A stretch of DNA of 64,000 nt from Robiginitomaculum sp. (GTDB lineage Bacteria; Pseudomonadota; Alphaproteobacteria; Caulobacterales; Maricaulaceae): contig JAJFFO010000013.1 of assembly GCA_021776615.1 (NCBI GenBank), positions 151,339-215,338 of the forward strand, read 5' to 3'. The translations under genes and the position numbers were made by a program. Of the stretch, positions 8,985-18,936 are shown one piece after another. The notes under the pieces were generated by a model, which was not told where the DNA came from, did not search any database, and saw only the letters and a program-made list of their open reading frames with translations. The stretch's first letter is position 1; each line of letters starts with the position of its first letter.

Positions 8985-10748
8985 ATGACCTCTCTTGCTA
9001 ATCATTTAAGCGACCTTTTGGGCGCTGCCTTCACTGCGTTGGATTTACCGGCCCCATTAGGCCAAGTGCAGGCCTCTGGTCGCCCGGACCTTGCCCCTTT
9101 TCAATGCAATGGTGCGTTGGCCGCCGCCAAAATTGCCAAACGCGCGCCGCGCGAAATTGCGCAAGCCATTGCCGATGCAATTAAAGAACACCCTTCGATT
9201 ACCCAAGTCAGCATTGCTGGCCCCGGGTTTTTAAACCTTGAACCCTCACAGGCTGCCTATACCGCACAAGCCGCCGCTTTGGCCGGTGATGAAAGATGCG
9301 GCGCTTCACAAACACCAACACCGCAAAAAGTGATTATCGACTTTGGCGGCCCCAATGTGGCCAAACCAATGCATGTCGGCCATTTGCGTTCCTCGGTAAT
9401 CGGTGATGCACTGCAGCGCCTGGCGCGCTTTGCCGGCCACAAAGTGACCAGCGATATCCATCTTGGCGATTGGGGCCTGCAAATGGGCCATTTGATCACC
9501 GAGCTTGAAGACGAGCAGCCGGATCTGCCCTATTTTGATGCTGCCGCCACCGGCCCATGGCCCACTGAGCCGCCAGTGACACTGGACGATCTGGCACGGC
9601 TTTATCCGCAAGCCGCCACCAATGCCAAGGCCGATGAGGGCCGCATGCTTCGTTCGCGCAAAGCCACCGCAGCATTACAGGCCGGGCGGGCGGGCTATCT
9701 GGCGTTATTGCACCATTTTATCGCGGTCTCACGCGCCGGTCTGGAAAAAGACTTTGACGCCCTTGGCGTACATTTCGATCTGTGGAAAGGCGAGTCGGAC
9801 GTCCACCACCTGATCCCGGCAATGATTGAGGGTTTCACCGCGCGCCACGTGGCCGAAAAAAGCGATGGTGCTTTGGTGATCCACATTGCCCGCGATGATG
9901 ACAAGAAAAAACAGCCGCCATTGATTTTGCTATCCTCCGAAGGCTCGGCGCTTTATGGCACAACCGATCTGGCCACGATTTTGGATCGCAAAAACACGAT
10001 TGGCCCGGACCATACGCTTTATGTGGTCGATCAGCGTCAGGGCCAGCATTTTGAACAGGTATTTCGCGCCGCCGACAAAGCCGGATTGGCCCCGCAGACC
10101 AGCCTTGAGCATATTGGTTTTGGCACGGTCAATGGCACGGATGGCAAACCGTTTAAGACCCGCGAAGGCGGGGTTATGCGCCTGTCCGATCTTTTGGCCA
10201 TGGCCAAAACCGCCGCGCGTGCACGCATGGCTGAGGCCGGCATTGGCGAAGGCATGGACGAGGCGGCCCTTGGCGATATTGCTCGCAAAGTAGGGTTGGC
10301 GGCGATCAAATTTGCCGATTTGCGCAATCAGCGCATGACCAACTATGTTTTTGACCTTGAGCGCTTCACCGCTTTTGAAGGCAAAACCGGGCCGTATCTT
10401 TTATATGCCGCCGTGCGTATTAAATCCGTATTGCGTAAAGCCGAAGCGCAAGGCCTGACGCCGGGCACCATCACCCCCAAAAGCGCCGAAGAAAAAGCGT
10501 TGATTTTGGCATTGGACGGGTTTGATGCCGCCTGTATTGGTGCCCTGAGCAAGCGCGCACCGCATATTTTGTGCGAACATGTGTTTGAACTCGCTCAGGC
10601 ATTTTCGCGCTTTTACGCCGCTTGCCCGATCCTACCAGAAAAAGATGAAGCTATGCGCGCCTCACGTCTGGCTCTGGCAGCACTTACCCTGCGGCAGCTA
10701 GAATGTGCACTGGGTCTGTTGGGCCTTGAAGCCCCGGAACGCATGTAG
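8985..10748 (+). CDS. argS: Arginine--tRNA ligase
   Basis: Class I aminoacyl-tRNA synthetase charging tRNA-Arg, 587 residues, full length. It has the N-terminal Add1 domain (about 1-90), the catalytic signature GGPNVAKPMHVGHLRSSV with HVGH (130-133) as the HIGH motif, the YGTTDLATI and VDQRQGQHFEQVF segments, the GVMRLSDLL stretch in place of KMSKS, and an all-helical anticodon-binding domain ending in the usual RLALAALTLRQLECALGLLG. The start lies three bases after the lipoprotein stop. It converges with rsmD, whose stop is one base away. Confidence 0.96.
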   Translation: MTSLANHLSDLLGAAFTALDLPAPLGQVQASGRPDLAPFQCNGALAAAKIAKRAPREIAQAIADAIKEHPSITQVSIAGPGFLNLEPSQAAYTAQAAALAGDERCGASQTPTPQKVIIDFGGPNVAKPMHVGHLRSSVIGDALQRLARFAGHKVTSDIHLGDWGLQMGHLITELEDEQPDLPYFDAAATGPWPTEPPVTLDDLARLYPQAATNAKADEGRMLRSRKATAALQAGRAGYLALLHHFIAVSRAGLEKDFDALGVHFDLWKGESDVHHLIPAMIEGFTARHVAEKSDGALVIHIARDDDKKKQPPLILLSSEGSALYGTTDLATILDRKNTIGPDHTLYVVDQRQGQHFEQVFRAADKAGLAPQTSLEHIGFGTVNGTDGKPFKTREGGVMRLSDLLAMAKTAARARMAEAGIGEGMDEAALGDIARKVGLAAIKFADLRNQRMTNYVFDLERFTAFEGKTGPYLLYAAVRIKSVLRKAEAQGLTPGTITPKSAEEKALILALDGFDAACIGALSKRAPHILCEHVFELAQAFSRFYAACPILPEKDEAMRASRLALAALTLRQLECALGLLGLEAPERM

Positions 10749-10749
10749 G

Positions 10750-11313
10750 TCAGTCGGCTTTGTTTTGTAAAAACAATAGTTTCGCCGCGCCATAAATACG
10801 CTCATTCACCAGCTCCCAACCCGGGGTCCGCGGGGTCTCGTCAGCGGCGCATTCAAACACGGCTAGTGCATTTGGGGCCAGCCAATTGCCCTGTTGCAGC
10901 TCGGCCAAAGCGCGACTGCCAAGTCCTTGATGATAAGGCGGGTCCAAAAACACCAGATCAAATGCCTGGCCCAAAGGCGCGGGGCGTTTACCCAAAGCGG
11001 TGGCGTCGCGGCGGTGCAGACGGGTGGCGCCAAAAACACCCAAGGTTTCAATGTTATCGCGAATGGTCCCGCGCGCGGCGGCGTCAGTTTCCACAAATAG
11101 GCAGAACTTCGCGCCGCGCGAGAGCGCCTCAAAGCCCAAGGCACCGGAGCCAGCAAACAGATCAATGACATGGGCACCATCAAGATCGCACCAGGCATTA
11201 TGTTCTAAAATATTGAACAAGGCCTCGCGGGTACGCTGGGCGGTGGGCCGGGTGTTTTTACCCGGCGGCGCCGCCAAAACCCGACCACCAAACTCTCCAC
11301 CGGAAATTCTCAT
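10750..11313 (-). CDS. rsmD: 16S rRNA (guanine(966)-N(2))-methyltransferase
   Basis: SAM-dependent methylation of 16S rRNA, 187 residues. Signature features are the N-terminal MRISGGEFGGRVL, GKNTRPTAQRTREALFNIL, the SAM-binding DLFAGSGALGFEALSRGA and the catalytic LDPPYH. It overlaps the end of the upstream pseudouridine synthase gene by four bases (ATGA), so the two rRNA modification genes are translationally coupled, a common arrangement in alphaproteobacteria. Confidence 0.94.
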   Translation of the reverse strand: MRISGGEFGGRVLAAPPGKNTRPTAQRTREALFNILEHNAWCDLDGAHVIDLFAGSGALGFEALSRGAKFCLFVETDAAARGTIRDNIETLGVFGATRLHRRDATALGKRPAPLGQAFDLVFLDPPYHQGLGSRALAELQQGNWLAPNALAVFECAADETPRTPGWELVNERIYGAAKLLFLQNKAD

Positions 11314-12059
11314 TTGCGGGTTTTAGGCGCCAACATGCCGCCCAATTGTTCGCGCATTTGTTTGGGCCTTACTTCTTCGACCGCGCCGCGCGCCAGATTT
11401 CCCAAAATAAACGGGCCATAGGAAAGCCGGATCAGCCGGTTGACCTTCAGCCCCAAGGTTTCCAACGCCCGCCTTACTTCGCGGTTTTTGCCTTCGCGCA
11501 AGCGCACATCAATCCACGCATTGCCGCCCTTGGCGGTTTCCAATTGCGCTTCTATTGGCCCGGAGCGATGACCATCAATCATCACGCCGTTTTTAAGCCG
11601 ATCGAGCTGGTCTTGTGTCACCCCGCCATAAGCGCGCGCGCGATACCGCCGCACCCAGCCAAGTTTTGGCAATTCCAGCGCCCGCGCCAGCCCGCCATCA
11701 TTGGTTAGCAATAATAGCCCCTCCGATGCCAGATCCAGCCGCCCCACCGAGACGACACGCGGCATGGTTTCGGGCAGACTATCGAACACGGTGGTCCGGT
11801 CTTTTTCGTCATTATGGCTGGTGATCAGGCCAGATGGTTTGTGATAGCGCCAAAGCCGCGGTTCCGGCGGTGCGCCAACGGCCTCGCCATCGACACGGAT
11901 ATCCTCGGCACCGCTGACCAAAAATGCCGGTGTGCGTAATATTTCGCCATCCACCATTATCCGGCCGGCAGTTATATAGCGCTCAATCTCCCGGCGCGAG
12001 GCAATGCCCGCCCGCGCCAGAAATTTGGCAATGCGCATTTTATCGTCGCTATTATCCAT
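11310..12059 (-). CDS. rRNA pseudouridine synthase, RluB/RsuA family
   Basis: Isomerises uridine in rRNA; RluB-type (23S U2605) is likeliest. From the ATG at 12059 (MDNSDDKMRI) the product has 249 residues: an S4 RNA-binding domain at 7-55 (RIAKFLARAGIASRREIERY) and a catalytic domain with Asp109 in GRLDLASEG, then LREGKNREVRRALETLG. A longer frame upstream would overlap the divergent tadA and is rejected. Translationally coupled to rsmD. RluB and RluE/RsuA cannot be separated with certainty by eye. Confidence 0.9.
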   Translation of the reverse strand: MDNSDDKMRIAKFLARAGIASRREIERYITAGRIMVDGEILRTPAFLVSGAEDIRVDGEAVGAPPEPRLWRYHKPSGLITSHNDEKDRTTVFDSLPETMPRVVSVGRLDLASEGLLLLTNDGGLARALELPKLGWVRRYRARAYGGVTQDQLDRLKNGVMIDGHRSGPIEAQLETAKGGNAWIDVRLREGKNREVRRALETLGLKVNRLIRLSYGPFILGNLARGAVEEVRPKQMREQLGGMLAPKTRK

Positions 12060-12099
12060 CGACACTTGACGCCCTTTGCTTGACGTTTGATCTAAAGGC

Positions 12100-12567
12100 A
12101 TGGACCAAACACAAATTGATACCGGCTTCATGTCACGGGCGCTTGCCCTAGCGCAAGAAGCAAAAACCGTTGGCGAGGTGCCGGTGGGCGCTCTGATTGT
12201 CGATCCGCGCACCAAGGCGATCATTGCCCAAGCCGCCAACGCCCCGATCAGCAATCACGACCCAACCGCCCACGCCGAAATCAACGCCATCCGCCTTGCC
12301 GCCCTAGCCATCGGCAATTACCGCCTTGGCGGCTTGTGGTTATATGTAACGCTAGAGCCATGCGCCATGTGCGCCGGGGCCATCGCCAACGCCCGCATAG
12401 AACGGCTGATATTTGGCGCAACCGACCCCAAAGGCGGCGCCGTGGTTTCCGGCACCCGGTTTTTTGAACAACCGACCTGCCATTGGCGACCGGAAATTAC
12501 CGGCGGGGTTTTGGCGGACGAAAGTGCCGCCTTGCTGAAAGCTTTTTTTAAGGAGAGACGAAAGTGA
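12100..12567 (+). CDS. tadA: tRNA adenosine(34) deaminase
   Basis: Converts A34 to inosine in tRNA-Arg(ACG). The 155-residue zinc deaminase has His58 and the proton shuttle Glu60 in HAE, and Cys88/Cys91 in PCAMC. It is followed by the family FGATDPKGGAV segment. The last four bases overlap the start of the nitrilase gene. It starts divergently, 40 bases from the pseudouridine synthase start. Confidence 0.93.
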   Translation: MDQTQIDTGFMSRALALAQEAKTVGEVPVGALIVDPRTKAIIAQAANAPISNHDPTAHAEINAIRLAALAIGNYRLGGLWLYVTLEPCAMCAGAIANARIERLIFGATDPKGGAVVSGTRFFEQPTCHWRPEITGGVLADESAALLKAFFKERRK

Positions 12568-13502
12568 CCCAATCCATAATTACCGGTGCCGTAGTGCAGG
12601 CCGGATCCTGCTTGTATGACACTCCCCGCACCCTGCAAAAATTTGAAGACCTGACCGCTGATGCGGCGCGCCGGGGGGCGACATTGATTGTCTTCCCCGA
12701 GGCTTTTATTGGCGGCTATCCCAAGGGCGCAGATTTTGGCGCGCGGGTCGGCTCGCGCACACCGCAAGGACGTGATGATTTTACGCGCTATCATGAAAGC
12801 GCGATCAATCTGGACGGCCCGGAAGTGCAACGCATGGCCAAAGCGGTCGCCAAAGCCAAGGTCAATGTGGTGGTTGGGGTGATGGAACGTGATGGCGGCA
12901 CGCTATATTGCACCGCGCTCTATTTTGCCGCCGATGGGCGTTTGACCGGCAAGCACCGCAAGCTCATGCCCACGGCCATGGAGCGGCTGATATGGGGTTT
13001 TGGCGATGGCTCGACCATGGCCGTGCACGATATGAATGTCGGCAAAGTCGGAGCATTGATTTGCTGGGAAAACTACATGCCACTGGCGCGCACGCATTTA
13101 TATGCGCAAGGGGTGGAGTTTTACTGCGCGCCCACCGTCGATGACCGCAAAACCTGGACGCCGAGCATGCAACACATCGCCATGGAAGGCCGCTGCTTCG
13201 TGCTCTCAGCCGTGCAACACATGCGCCGCAGCGACGCGCCGGATGATTATATCTGTCCCGAAGGCAATGCGCCGGACACCGTGCTGATTGATGGCGGCTC
13301 GTGCATTATCTCGCCCTTTGGCGAGCTATTGGCCGGGCCGGTATTTGGCGAAGACGTGATCCTCACCGCGCAGCTCGACAAAGCGCAAATCACCCGCGGC
13401 AAATACGACCTCGACACGGTCGGTCATTACGCGCGCCCGGACGTGTTTTCGCTGCACGTGAATACAGCACCGCAAAAGCCCGTGGTCGAAGAAGAACACT
13501 GA
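12564..13502 (+). CDS. Nitrilase family carbon-nitrogen hydrolase
   Basis: A 312-residue nitrilase-superfamily enzyme of the true nitrilase branch, hydrolysing a nitrile to acid and ammonia. The catalytic triad is Glu46 (VFPEAFIGGYPKG), Lys133 (HRKLMPT) and Cys167 (GALICWENYMPL). The GYPKG and CWENYMPLAR contexts fit aliphatic/aromatic nitrilases better than amidases; the natural substrate is unknown. The ATG overlaps the tadA stop and follows a clear AAGGAGAG, so the two are coupled, although no functional link is obvious. A perfect hairpin follows the stop. Confidence 0.87.
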   Translation: MTQSIITGAVVQAGSCLYDTPRTLQKFEDLTADAARRGATLIVFPEAFIGGYPKGADFGARVGSRTPQGRDDFTRYHESAINLDGPEVQRMAKAVAKAKVNVVVGVMERDGGTLYCTALYFAADGRLTGKHRKLMPTAMERLIWGFGDGSTMAVHDMNVGKVGALICWENYMPLARTHLYAQGVEFYCAPTVDDRKTWTPSMQHIAMEGRCFVLSAVQHMRRSDAPDDYICPEGNAPDTVLIDGGSCIISPFGELLAGPVFGEDVILTAQLDKAQITRGKYDLDTVGHYARPDVFSLHVNTAPQKPVVEEEH

Positions 13503-13536
13503 TCCACCCCTTCTCCCTTGGGGAGAAGGGGTGGAT
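13502..13536. terminator. 16-bp perfect stem between convergent genes
   Basis: ATCCACCCCTTCTCCC (13502-13517) and its exact complement (13521-13536) are separated by three bases. A T-rich patch follows about 8 bases later on the plus strand. It lies directly after the nitrilase stop and before the end of the convergent acyl-CoA synthetase gene. It could serve both, though it lacks a tight U-run. Such exact palindromes also occur as dispersed repeats. Confidence 0.55.
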
Positions 13537-13570
13537 GAGGGGATGTTTTAGCTAATTTACCACCCCCCCC

Positions 13571-15199
13571 CTAAATCGTCGGCAGGACGTAATCCTTGAA
13601 CTGTTCGCGCAGGTCCAGTTTGGAGACTTTTCCGGTGGGTCCATGGGGGATTTCACCCACAAATACCACATCATCGGGCATCCACCATTTGGCGATTTTA
13701 TCGGCCAAATAATCCGTGAAATCCTGTGCGCTGGCGCTCATGCCGTCTTTGAGCACGACAATGAGCAAAGGTCGCTCGTCCCATTTGGGGTGGGGCAAGC
13801 CGATGACCGCGCATTCCGCCGCCGCGGGGTGGCCCATGGCAGCATTTTCCAGATCAATAGACGAAATCCATTCGCCGCCGGATTTGATCACATCTTTCGA
13901 TCGATCGGTAATTTGCATATACCCAAGCGGGTCAATGCTGGCCACATCGCCAGTATCAAACCAGCCTTCATCATCGAGCACATTGCCGCCTTCACCGCCA
14001 AAATAGCCGTTCGATATTGCCGGGCCGCGTACTTTTAGCGCGCCAAAGGCTTTGCCATCGCGGGGCAAATCCTTGCCATCATCATCGCTGATTTTCATTT
14101 CCACAACGAAAGGCGAGCGGCCCTGCTTAAGCCGGTAGGATAATTGCTCGTCATAAGGAAGGTCGGCAATTTCCGGCTCGATATGCGAGACCGTGCCAAT
14201 TGGCGAGGTTTCGGTCATGCCCCATGCATGGATCACCTGCACACCATAATCCTTGTCAAACTTTTCCATAATCGCGCGCGGGCAAGCCGACCCGCCAATG
14301 ATAACGCGATTAAGGTGCGGCAGCTTGGCCCCTGTCTCTTCCAGATAGTTCAACAGCATCAACCACACCGTCGGCACCGCCGCCGACACCGTGCATTTCT
14401 CGCCGTCCAGAAGCTCAAAAATAGATTTTCCATCCATCATTGGCCCGGGCATTACCAGCTTCATCCCTGCCATCGGCGCGGCAAAACTCAGCGCCCAGGC
14501 ATTGGCGTGGAACATCGGCACCACCATTAAACAAGTGTCCATGCCCCTAATATTCATCGCACCGCCGCTGGTGCAGGTCAGGCTCATCAGCGTATTCGAG
14601 CGATGAGAATACAAAACGCCCTTTGGGTTGCCGGTAGTGCCCGAGGTATAACAAAGCCCGCAGGCGGTGTTTTCATCAAACCCGCCCCAGACCACATCAT
14701 CATCGCCCTCGTCAATAAGGTCTTCATAACATACCGCATGGCGCAAATTTGTATCGGGCATTTGGGCGCGATCGCACAGCACCACAAAGCACTCGACGCT
14801 GGGCAGGGCCGCTTGATGGGCTTCCAATATCGGCACAAAGCTAAGGTCGACAAAAATCATTCGGTCTTGCGCATGGCCGACAATATAATGCAGCTGCTGC
14901 GGGAAAAGCCGCGGATTGAGCGTGTGGTAAATCGCGCCGATACCAATGAGGCCGTACCAGGTTTCCAAATGCCGCGCATTATTCCACGCCATCGTGCCAA
15001 TACGGTCGCCAAACACGATGCCGCGCTTTTGCAAGGCCGAAGAGAGCTTTCGCGCACGGTCATAGACGGCACCATAATTGGTACGGGTAATCGAGCCATC
15101 AACCTGACGCGAAACAATCTCTCTTTGCGGATGATTGGTTTTCGCGTGGGCGATAATCTTGTCGCACGTTAATTGCCAATCCTGCATCAACCCTTGCAT
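13571..15199 (-). CDS. AMP-dependent acyl-CoA synthetase
   Basis: ANL-superfamily ligase activating a carboxylic acid, probably medium- or long-chain fatty acid, to its CoA thioester. From 15199 the product has 542 residues with the phosphate loop [12 protein letters not shown], the motif GWGMTE-like [19 protein letters not shown]...GWFDTGD, and the hinge [18 protein letters not shown], ending with the catalytic Lys in [14 protein letters not shown] chose the ATG at 15199 because AGGAG lies six to seven bases upstream; a longer frame would run into pdxH. It follows pdxH by 29 bases. Resembles the FadD/AlkK type; substrate length is not deducible. Confidence 0.88.
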   Translation of the reverse strand: MQGLMQDWQLTCDKIIAHAKTNHPQREIVSRQVDGSITRTNYGAVYDRARKLSSALQKRGIVFGDRIGTMAWNNARHLETWYGLIGIGAIYHTLNPRLFPQQLHYIVGHAQDRMIFVDLSFVPILEAHQAALPSVECFVVLCDRAQMPDTNLRHAVCYEDLIDEGDDDVVWGGFDENTACGLCYTSGTTGNPKGVLYSHRSNTLMSLTCTSGGAMNIRGMDTCLMVVPMFHANAWALSFAAPMAGMKLVMPGPMMDGKSIFELLDGEKCTVSAAVPTVWLMLLNYLEETGAKLPHLNRVIIGGSACPRAIMEKFDKDYGVQVIHAWGMTETSPIGTVSHIEPEIADLPYDEQLSYRLKQGRSPFVVEMKISDDDGKDLPRDGKAFGALKVRGPAISNGYFGGEGGNVLDDEGWFDTGDVASIDPLGYMQITDRSKDVIKSGGEWISSIDLENAAMGHPAAAECAVIGLPHPKWDERPLLIVVLKDGMSASAQDFTDYLADKIAKWWMPDDVVFVGEIPHGPTGKVSKLDLREQFKDYVLPTI

Positions 15200-15228
15200 G
15201 TGATACTCCTCGTCATAGTGCTGGTGTA

Positions 15229-15897
15229 TTATGGATAAAGCCTGTGCACACTCCAAGGCTGTTCCAAGTCCTGCCGTACAAATTGCATACGGTCATGCAG
15301 GCGAAACGGTCGGTCGCGCCAAAACTCTATCTGCGTCGGCACGATGCGATAACCGGTCCAAAACTCAGGCCGTGGCACTTTGCCGAGGCCAAATTTGGCC
15401 GCTTTGGCCGCCACGCGCTTTTCCAGGGCAAAGCGGCTTTCCAATGTTTGCGATTGCTTGCTGGCCCACGCGCCAATGCGCGAATCGCGGGCACGGGAAG
15501 CGAAATATTCGTCAGCCTCCGCCGCGCAAACCTGACTTACTATGCCGCGCACGCGCACCTGACGGCGAATGCTTTTCCAGTGAAACACCAAAGCGGCCTT
15601 GGGGTTAACCGCCAACTCTTCGCCCTTGGCGCTATGGGTGTTGGTGTAAAAAACAAAGCCGGCCGCATCAAAACCTTTGAGCAAAACCATGCGTGCATCG
15701 GGCAAACCATCGGCATCGACACTGGCCAGACACATGGCATTGGCGTCATTGGGCTCTTTCTTTTTGGCCATCTCCAGCCAATCGGCGAATAAAACAAACG
15801 GGTCGTTGCGGGCAAACAAATCGCCCGGCTCGTCATTGGCCGTGTCGGCATAGTCTTTCTTGCTGGGGCTTGGCGGAATTAATGGCGGTTTGCTCAT
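15229..15897 (-). CDS. pdxH: Pyridoxine/pyridoxamine 5'-phosphate oxidase
   Basis: FMN enzyme producing pyridoxal 5'-phosphate, the last step of vitamin B6 synthesis and salvage. 222 residues, slightly longer than usual because of a Lys/Pro-rich N terminus. Family features: [11 protein letters not shown], the FMN-binding [32 protein letters not shown], and the C-terminal signature [13 protein letters not shown]. It lies upstream of the acyl-CoA synthetase on the same strand and divergent to the J-domain gene. Confidence 0.94.
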   Translation of the reverse strand: MSKPPLIPPSPSKKDYADTANDEPGDLFARNDPFVLFADWLEMAKKKEPNDANAMCLASVDADGLPDARMVLLKGFDAAGFVFYTNTHSAKGEELAVNPKAALVFHWKSIRRQVRVRGIVSQVCAAEADEYFASRARDSRIGAWASKQSQTLESRFALEKRVAAKAAKFGLGKVPRPEFWTGYRIVPTQIEFWRDRPFRLHDRMQFVRQDLEQPWSVHRLYP

Positions 15898-15964
15898 GCA
15901 ATCTGGTCCCTTGGGTTCAGCTTTGTTTACGTCTCAATCATTCCTCCGCGCTAGCGTTTTGTCC

Positions 15965-16747
15965 ATGAATGATTCGAATACTGATTGTCACGCCGTTTTA
16001 GGCCTTAGCAAAGACGCAAATGCTGACGAGGCCCGCGCGGCGTTTCGTCGCCTCGCCAAGCAATATCACCCGGACGCCGCCAAGGGCGATGCCGACCAGT
16101 TTCACATCATTAGCCAAGCCTATGACAGCTATTGCCAAAGCGCCGCCGCGCCAGTGCCGCTCCCCGCGCGCCGCACGCTGGTTTCCAGCTTTTGGAAAAC
16201 CGCCAGACAAGTGGCACCCGCCCCGCTGAACGGTGCGAATATACACGCTGATTTGCGATTGAGCTTGGAGGACAGCCTTAAGGGCGCCGCGCGCCGGGTA
16301 ACGCTGGAAGATGGCCGCGCCCTGGATGTGCAATGTCCACCCGGATGCGTCTCCGGCGATATTATACGCCTGAAGGGCGCGGGCGAGCCGGGGCAATTTG
16401 GTGGCAATAATGGCGATGCGCTTATCCGTATTGCACTCATGGAACACAAGCGCGCTTCATTATCCGGACGGGATTTACACCTGCCGCTTTGGCTGGACCT
16501 GCACCAATTGCGCGCTGGCAGCCGCGTGGAAATGCGCACACCCCACGGGCCGTTGCGGGTAAAAGTGCCGCCGCTTTCCAGCAATGGACAGACCTTGCGC
16601 CTTAAAGATCTGGGCCTGCCCGCCAATCGCAGCAAACCCGCCGGGCATTTATTTGTCACCCTAAAGGCGAGGCGCAGCCCCAGTTTTAGCGATGCATTGG
16701 GCCGTTTTAGCCGTATTTGGGCCAATCCTCTGCGCCCGACGACTTGA
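15965..16747 (+). CDS. J-domain co-chaperone, DnaJ/CbpA-like
   Basis: Protein of 260 residues with an N-terminal J domain (about 7-65) carrying HPD at 35-37 and a C-terminal substrate-binding domain (about 86-250) with the DnaJ-C pattern DLRLSLEDSLKGAARRVTL and PPGCVSGDIIRLKGAG. The zinc-finger and the Gly/Phe-rich linker of full DnaJ are missing, as in CbpA-like proteins. It would stimulate a DnaK-type Hsp70. Start set at the ATG at 15965; an in-frame upstream extension overlaps pdxH and has no J-domain relatives. aroC follows 30 bases later, suggesting co-transcription. Confidence 0.85.
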   Translation: MNDSNTDCHAVLGLSKDANADEARAAFRRLAKQYHPDAAKGDADQFHIISQAYDSYCQSAAAPVPLPARRTLVSSFWKTARQVAPAPLNGANIHADLRLSLEDSLKGAARRVTLEDGRALDVQCPPGCVSGDIIRLKGAGEPGQFGGNNGDALIRIALMEHKRASLSGRDLHLPLWLDLHQLRAGSRVEMRTPHGPLRVKVPPLSSNGQTLRLKDLGLPANRSKPAGHLFVTLKARRSPSFSDALGRFSRIWANPLRPTT

Positions 16748-16777
16748 GAGCGCGCGCACAGGCGCTAAACTGGCCCC

Positions 16778-17872
16778 ATGTCACACAATAGTTTCGGCCA
16801 TTTATTCAAATTCACCAGTTGGGGCGAAAGCCACGGACCCGCCATTGGTGCGGTTATTGACGGCTGCCCGCCCGGCTATTTGCTCACCGAAGAAATTATT
16901 CAGCCGTTTTTGGACGCCCGCAAACCCGGCACCTCGCGCCATGTCACCCAACGCCGCGAAGATGATCGTGTGAAAATCCTCTCTGGCGTGTTTGAAAACC
17001 GCACCACCGGCGCACCCATAAGTCTGATGATTGAAAACACCGATCAACGCTCGAAAGACTATAGCGAAATTGAAAACACCTACCGGCCCGGCCATGCGGA
17101 CTACACCTATGACGCCAAATACGGCTTTCGCGATTATCGCGGCGGCGGACGGGCGTCAGCACGCGAAACCGCGGTGCGCGTTGCCGCCGGGGCGGTCGCG
17201 CGGCAAATACTCGGCGACGATATCACCATTGCCGGGGCGCTGGTACAGATCGGCGAGCACCCGGTAGCGCGTGAAGATTGGGATTGGGATGAAATAGCCC
17301 GCAACGCTTTGTTTTGCCCAAGCGCGACAACCTTGCCGCAATGGGAAGAATTGCTGGACAACACCCGCAAAGCCGGATCATCACTCGGGGCGATTGTCGA
17401 AGTTATTGCTCACGGCGTTCCGGCTGGCTGGGGCGCGCCGGTTTATGGCAAATTGGACGCAGACCTTGCCGCCGCGATGATGTCTATTCCCGCCGCCAAG
17501 GGCGTGGAAATTGGTGCCGGTTTTGGCGCGGTCAGATTAAGCGGCGAGCAAAATGCCGACGAAATGCGCCATGATGAAACGGCGATAACCGACAATGCCA
17601 AAAGCCCGCCAGTATTTCTGTCCAATAATAATGGCGGCATATTGGGCGGTATATCCAGCGGGCAGGATGTGGTGGTGCGTACCGCCTTCAAGCCAACCTC
17701 GTCTATTCTAAGCCCGCGCAAAAGCATCGACCGGCAAGGCAAAAATGTCGATGTGCGCACCAAAGGCCGCCACGACCCCTGTGTTGGCGTGCGCGCCGCG
17801 CCCATTGCCGAAGCCATGCTGGCCTGTGTGCTGGCCGACCATAAATTGCGCCATCGCGGGCAATGCGGCTAG
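16778..17872 (+). CDS. aroC: Chorismate synthase
   Basis: Last step of the shikimate pathway: EPSP to chorismate, needing reduced FMN. 364 residues, full length. Signatures: [20 protein letters not shown] at the N terminus, the FMN-binding [14 protein letters not shown] region, and [20 protein letters not shown]. The C-terminal part carries [23 protein letters not shown]. The start ATG at 16778 fits the conserved N terminus exactly. Confidence 0.97.
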   Translation: MSHNSFGHLFKFTSWGESHGPAIGAVIDGCPPGYLLTEEIIQPFLDARKPGTSRHVTQRREDDRVKILSGVFENRTTGAPISLMIENTDQRSKDYSEIENTYRPGHADYTYDAKYGFRDYRGGGRASARETAVRVAAGAVARQILGDDITIAGALVQIGEHPVAREDWDWDEIARNALFCPSATTLPQWEELLDNTRKAGSSLGAIVEVIAHGVPAGWGAPVYGKLDADLAAAMMSIPAAKGVEIGAGFGAVRLSGEQNADEMRHDETAITDNAKSPPVFLSNNNGGILGGISSGQDVVVRTAFKPTSSILSPRKSIDRQGKNVDVRTKGRHDPCVGVRAAPIAEAMLACVLADHKLRHRGQCG

Positions 17873-18107
17873 GGCCTTGGCCCGATTCGACTGTACTTTG
17901 CCCACGCAAGCGCTTTTTTGCGAAGGTATAGCTTGGCCTGACGCAAAGGGGGCACGCCTTTGGTTTGGCAGCGATTAACGCAAAGCGTTGATTTTACCTG
18001 ATATTTTACCCCAACAGAAGCTGACAAGCGCTTTCAGCTTGCGTTCAGGCGATAAATCATAATCTCCATTCATCGCTGAAACACAGCGCTGATCTAGGAG
18101 AAAGATT

Positions 18108-18839
18108 ATGGTCAAAGCACTTATCACTGCGGCAGCGCTGGCCGCCGCACTCACCCTCCCCGCTGCCGCTGAGGCAGGCAATAATAAACATCGCTGTAAG
18201 AGCGATGCCGACGACCAAGTTGTCGGCGCGCTTATCGGCGGGGTTATTGGCGGCCTTTTAGGCAGCGAAGTTGCCGGGCGGCGTGACCGCACAGAAGGTG
18301 CCGTAGCCGGCGTGGTTATTGGCGGTGTTCTGGGCGCAGCGATTGCCGATGGCAGCGATTGTAATCGTGGTCGCAAGGCTTATCGCAAAAACCAAACCTA
18401 TAACACAGGCTATAACAGAACCGGTTATGGCAATGGCTATAGCAACGGACATCGCGGTGGAAATCGCAACGTCTATAGCAATGGGCAGCGCAATAGAAAT
18501 GGCAATGGATATGGCAATAATAATCGCCGCAACCAACGCTCTGGTGTTGTATATACCAGCAAAAGTTATGGTTATAGCGACCCCTATGCCAACCAGAACC
18601 GTCGCATCGGCAAGGCAAAGCGCAATCAGCGCCAAGCAAGGCAGGATGGCTTTTGGAATGAGCGTCACGACGGCAATATTCAACGCCAGGCCAAATACCA
18701 AAACAACCGGGCGCAGCCTTATCAAGTGGCCAGCAAATGTCGGGTGCGCAAAGTTGCCACCAAGTACAGAAACGGCACGAAACGCATCAAAAGCGTAAAA
18801 GAGTGTCGCGCCAATAACGGCAATTGGGTTCGCCGTTAG
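18108..18839 (+). CDS. Exported glycine-zipper 2TM protein with Asn/Gly/Tyr/Arg-rich tail
   Basis: 243 residues. A signal peptide (about 1-23, ending AEA) is followed by a glycine-zipper 2TM segment at about 37-82 (VVGALIGGVIGGLLGSE and GAVAGVVIGGVLGAAIA), as in 17-kDa surface antigens. Next comes a low-complexity region of roughly 100 residues built from Asn, Gly, Tyr, Arg and Ser (for example TGYNRTGYGNGYSNG). The last 40 residues are basic with two Cys (SKCRVRKVATKYR, KECRANNGNWVRR). Likely envelope located and strongly basic. CTAGGAGAAAGATT before the ATG is a good ribosome binding site. Function unknown. A clear terminator follows. Confidence 0.8.
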   Translation: MVKALITAAALAAALTLPAAAEAGNNKHRCKSDADDQVVGALIGGVIGGLLGSEVAGRRDRTEGAVAGVVIGGVLGAAIADGSDCNRGRKAYRKNQTYNTGYNRTGYGNGYSNGHRGGNRNVYSNGQRNRNGNGYGNNNRRNQRSGVVYTSKSYGYSDPYANQNRRIGKAKRNQRQARQDGFWNERHDGNIQRQAKYQNNRAQPYQVASKCRVRKVATKYRNGTKRIKSVKECRANNGNWVRR

Positions 18840-18891
18840 ACAACAGACTCCCGCAAATGCAGCCCTTTGGGGGGACGCACGCGGCAGGGGC

Positions 18892-18925
18892 GGTGGTCAG
18901 CTTAGGCTGGCCACCGTTATTTTTT
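18892..18925 (+). terminator. Rho-independent terminator of the glycine-zipper gene
   Basis: A 10-base stem GGTGGTCAGC (18892-18901) pairs with GCTGGCCACC (18906-18915) with one G-U pair and a four-base loop, followed by GTTATTTTTT. It lies about 50 bases after the stop and before the convergent aminopeptidase gene. Confidence 0.8.
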
Positions 18926-18936
18926 GCCTGAAGTTC

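Noticed and set aside
13561..13571. Run of nine C next to the acyl-CoA synthetase stop codon
   Set aside because: It lies after the stop, so slippage would not change the protein; it may also be a sequencing homopolymer.
18380..18560. Short tandem-like DNA repeats in the glycine-zipper gene
   Set aside because: They follow from the Asn/Gly/Tyr-rich coding sequence and show no regular unit length; not a CRISPR or satellite.
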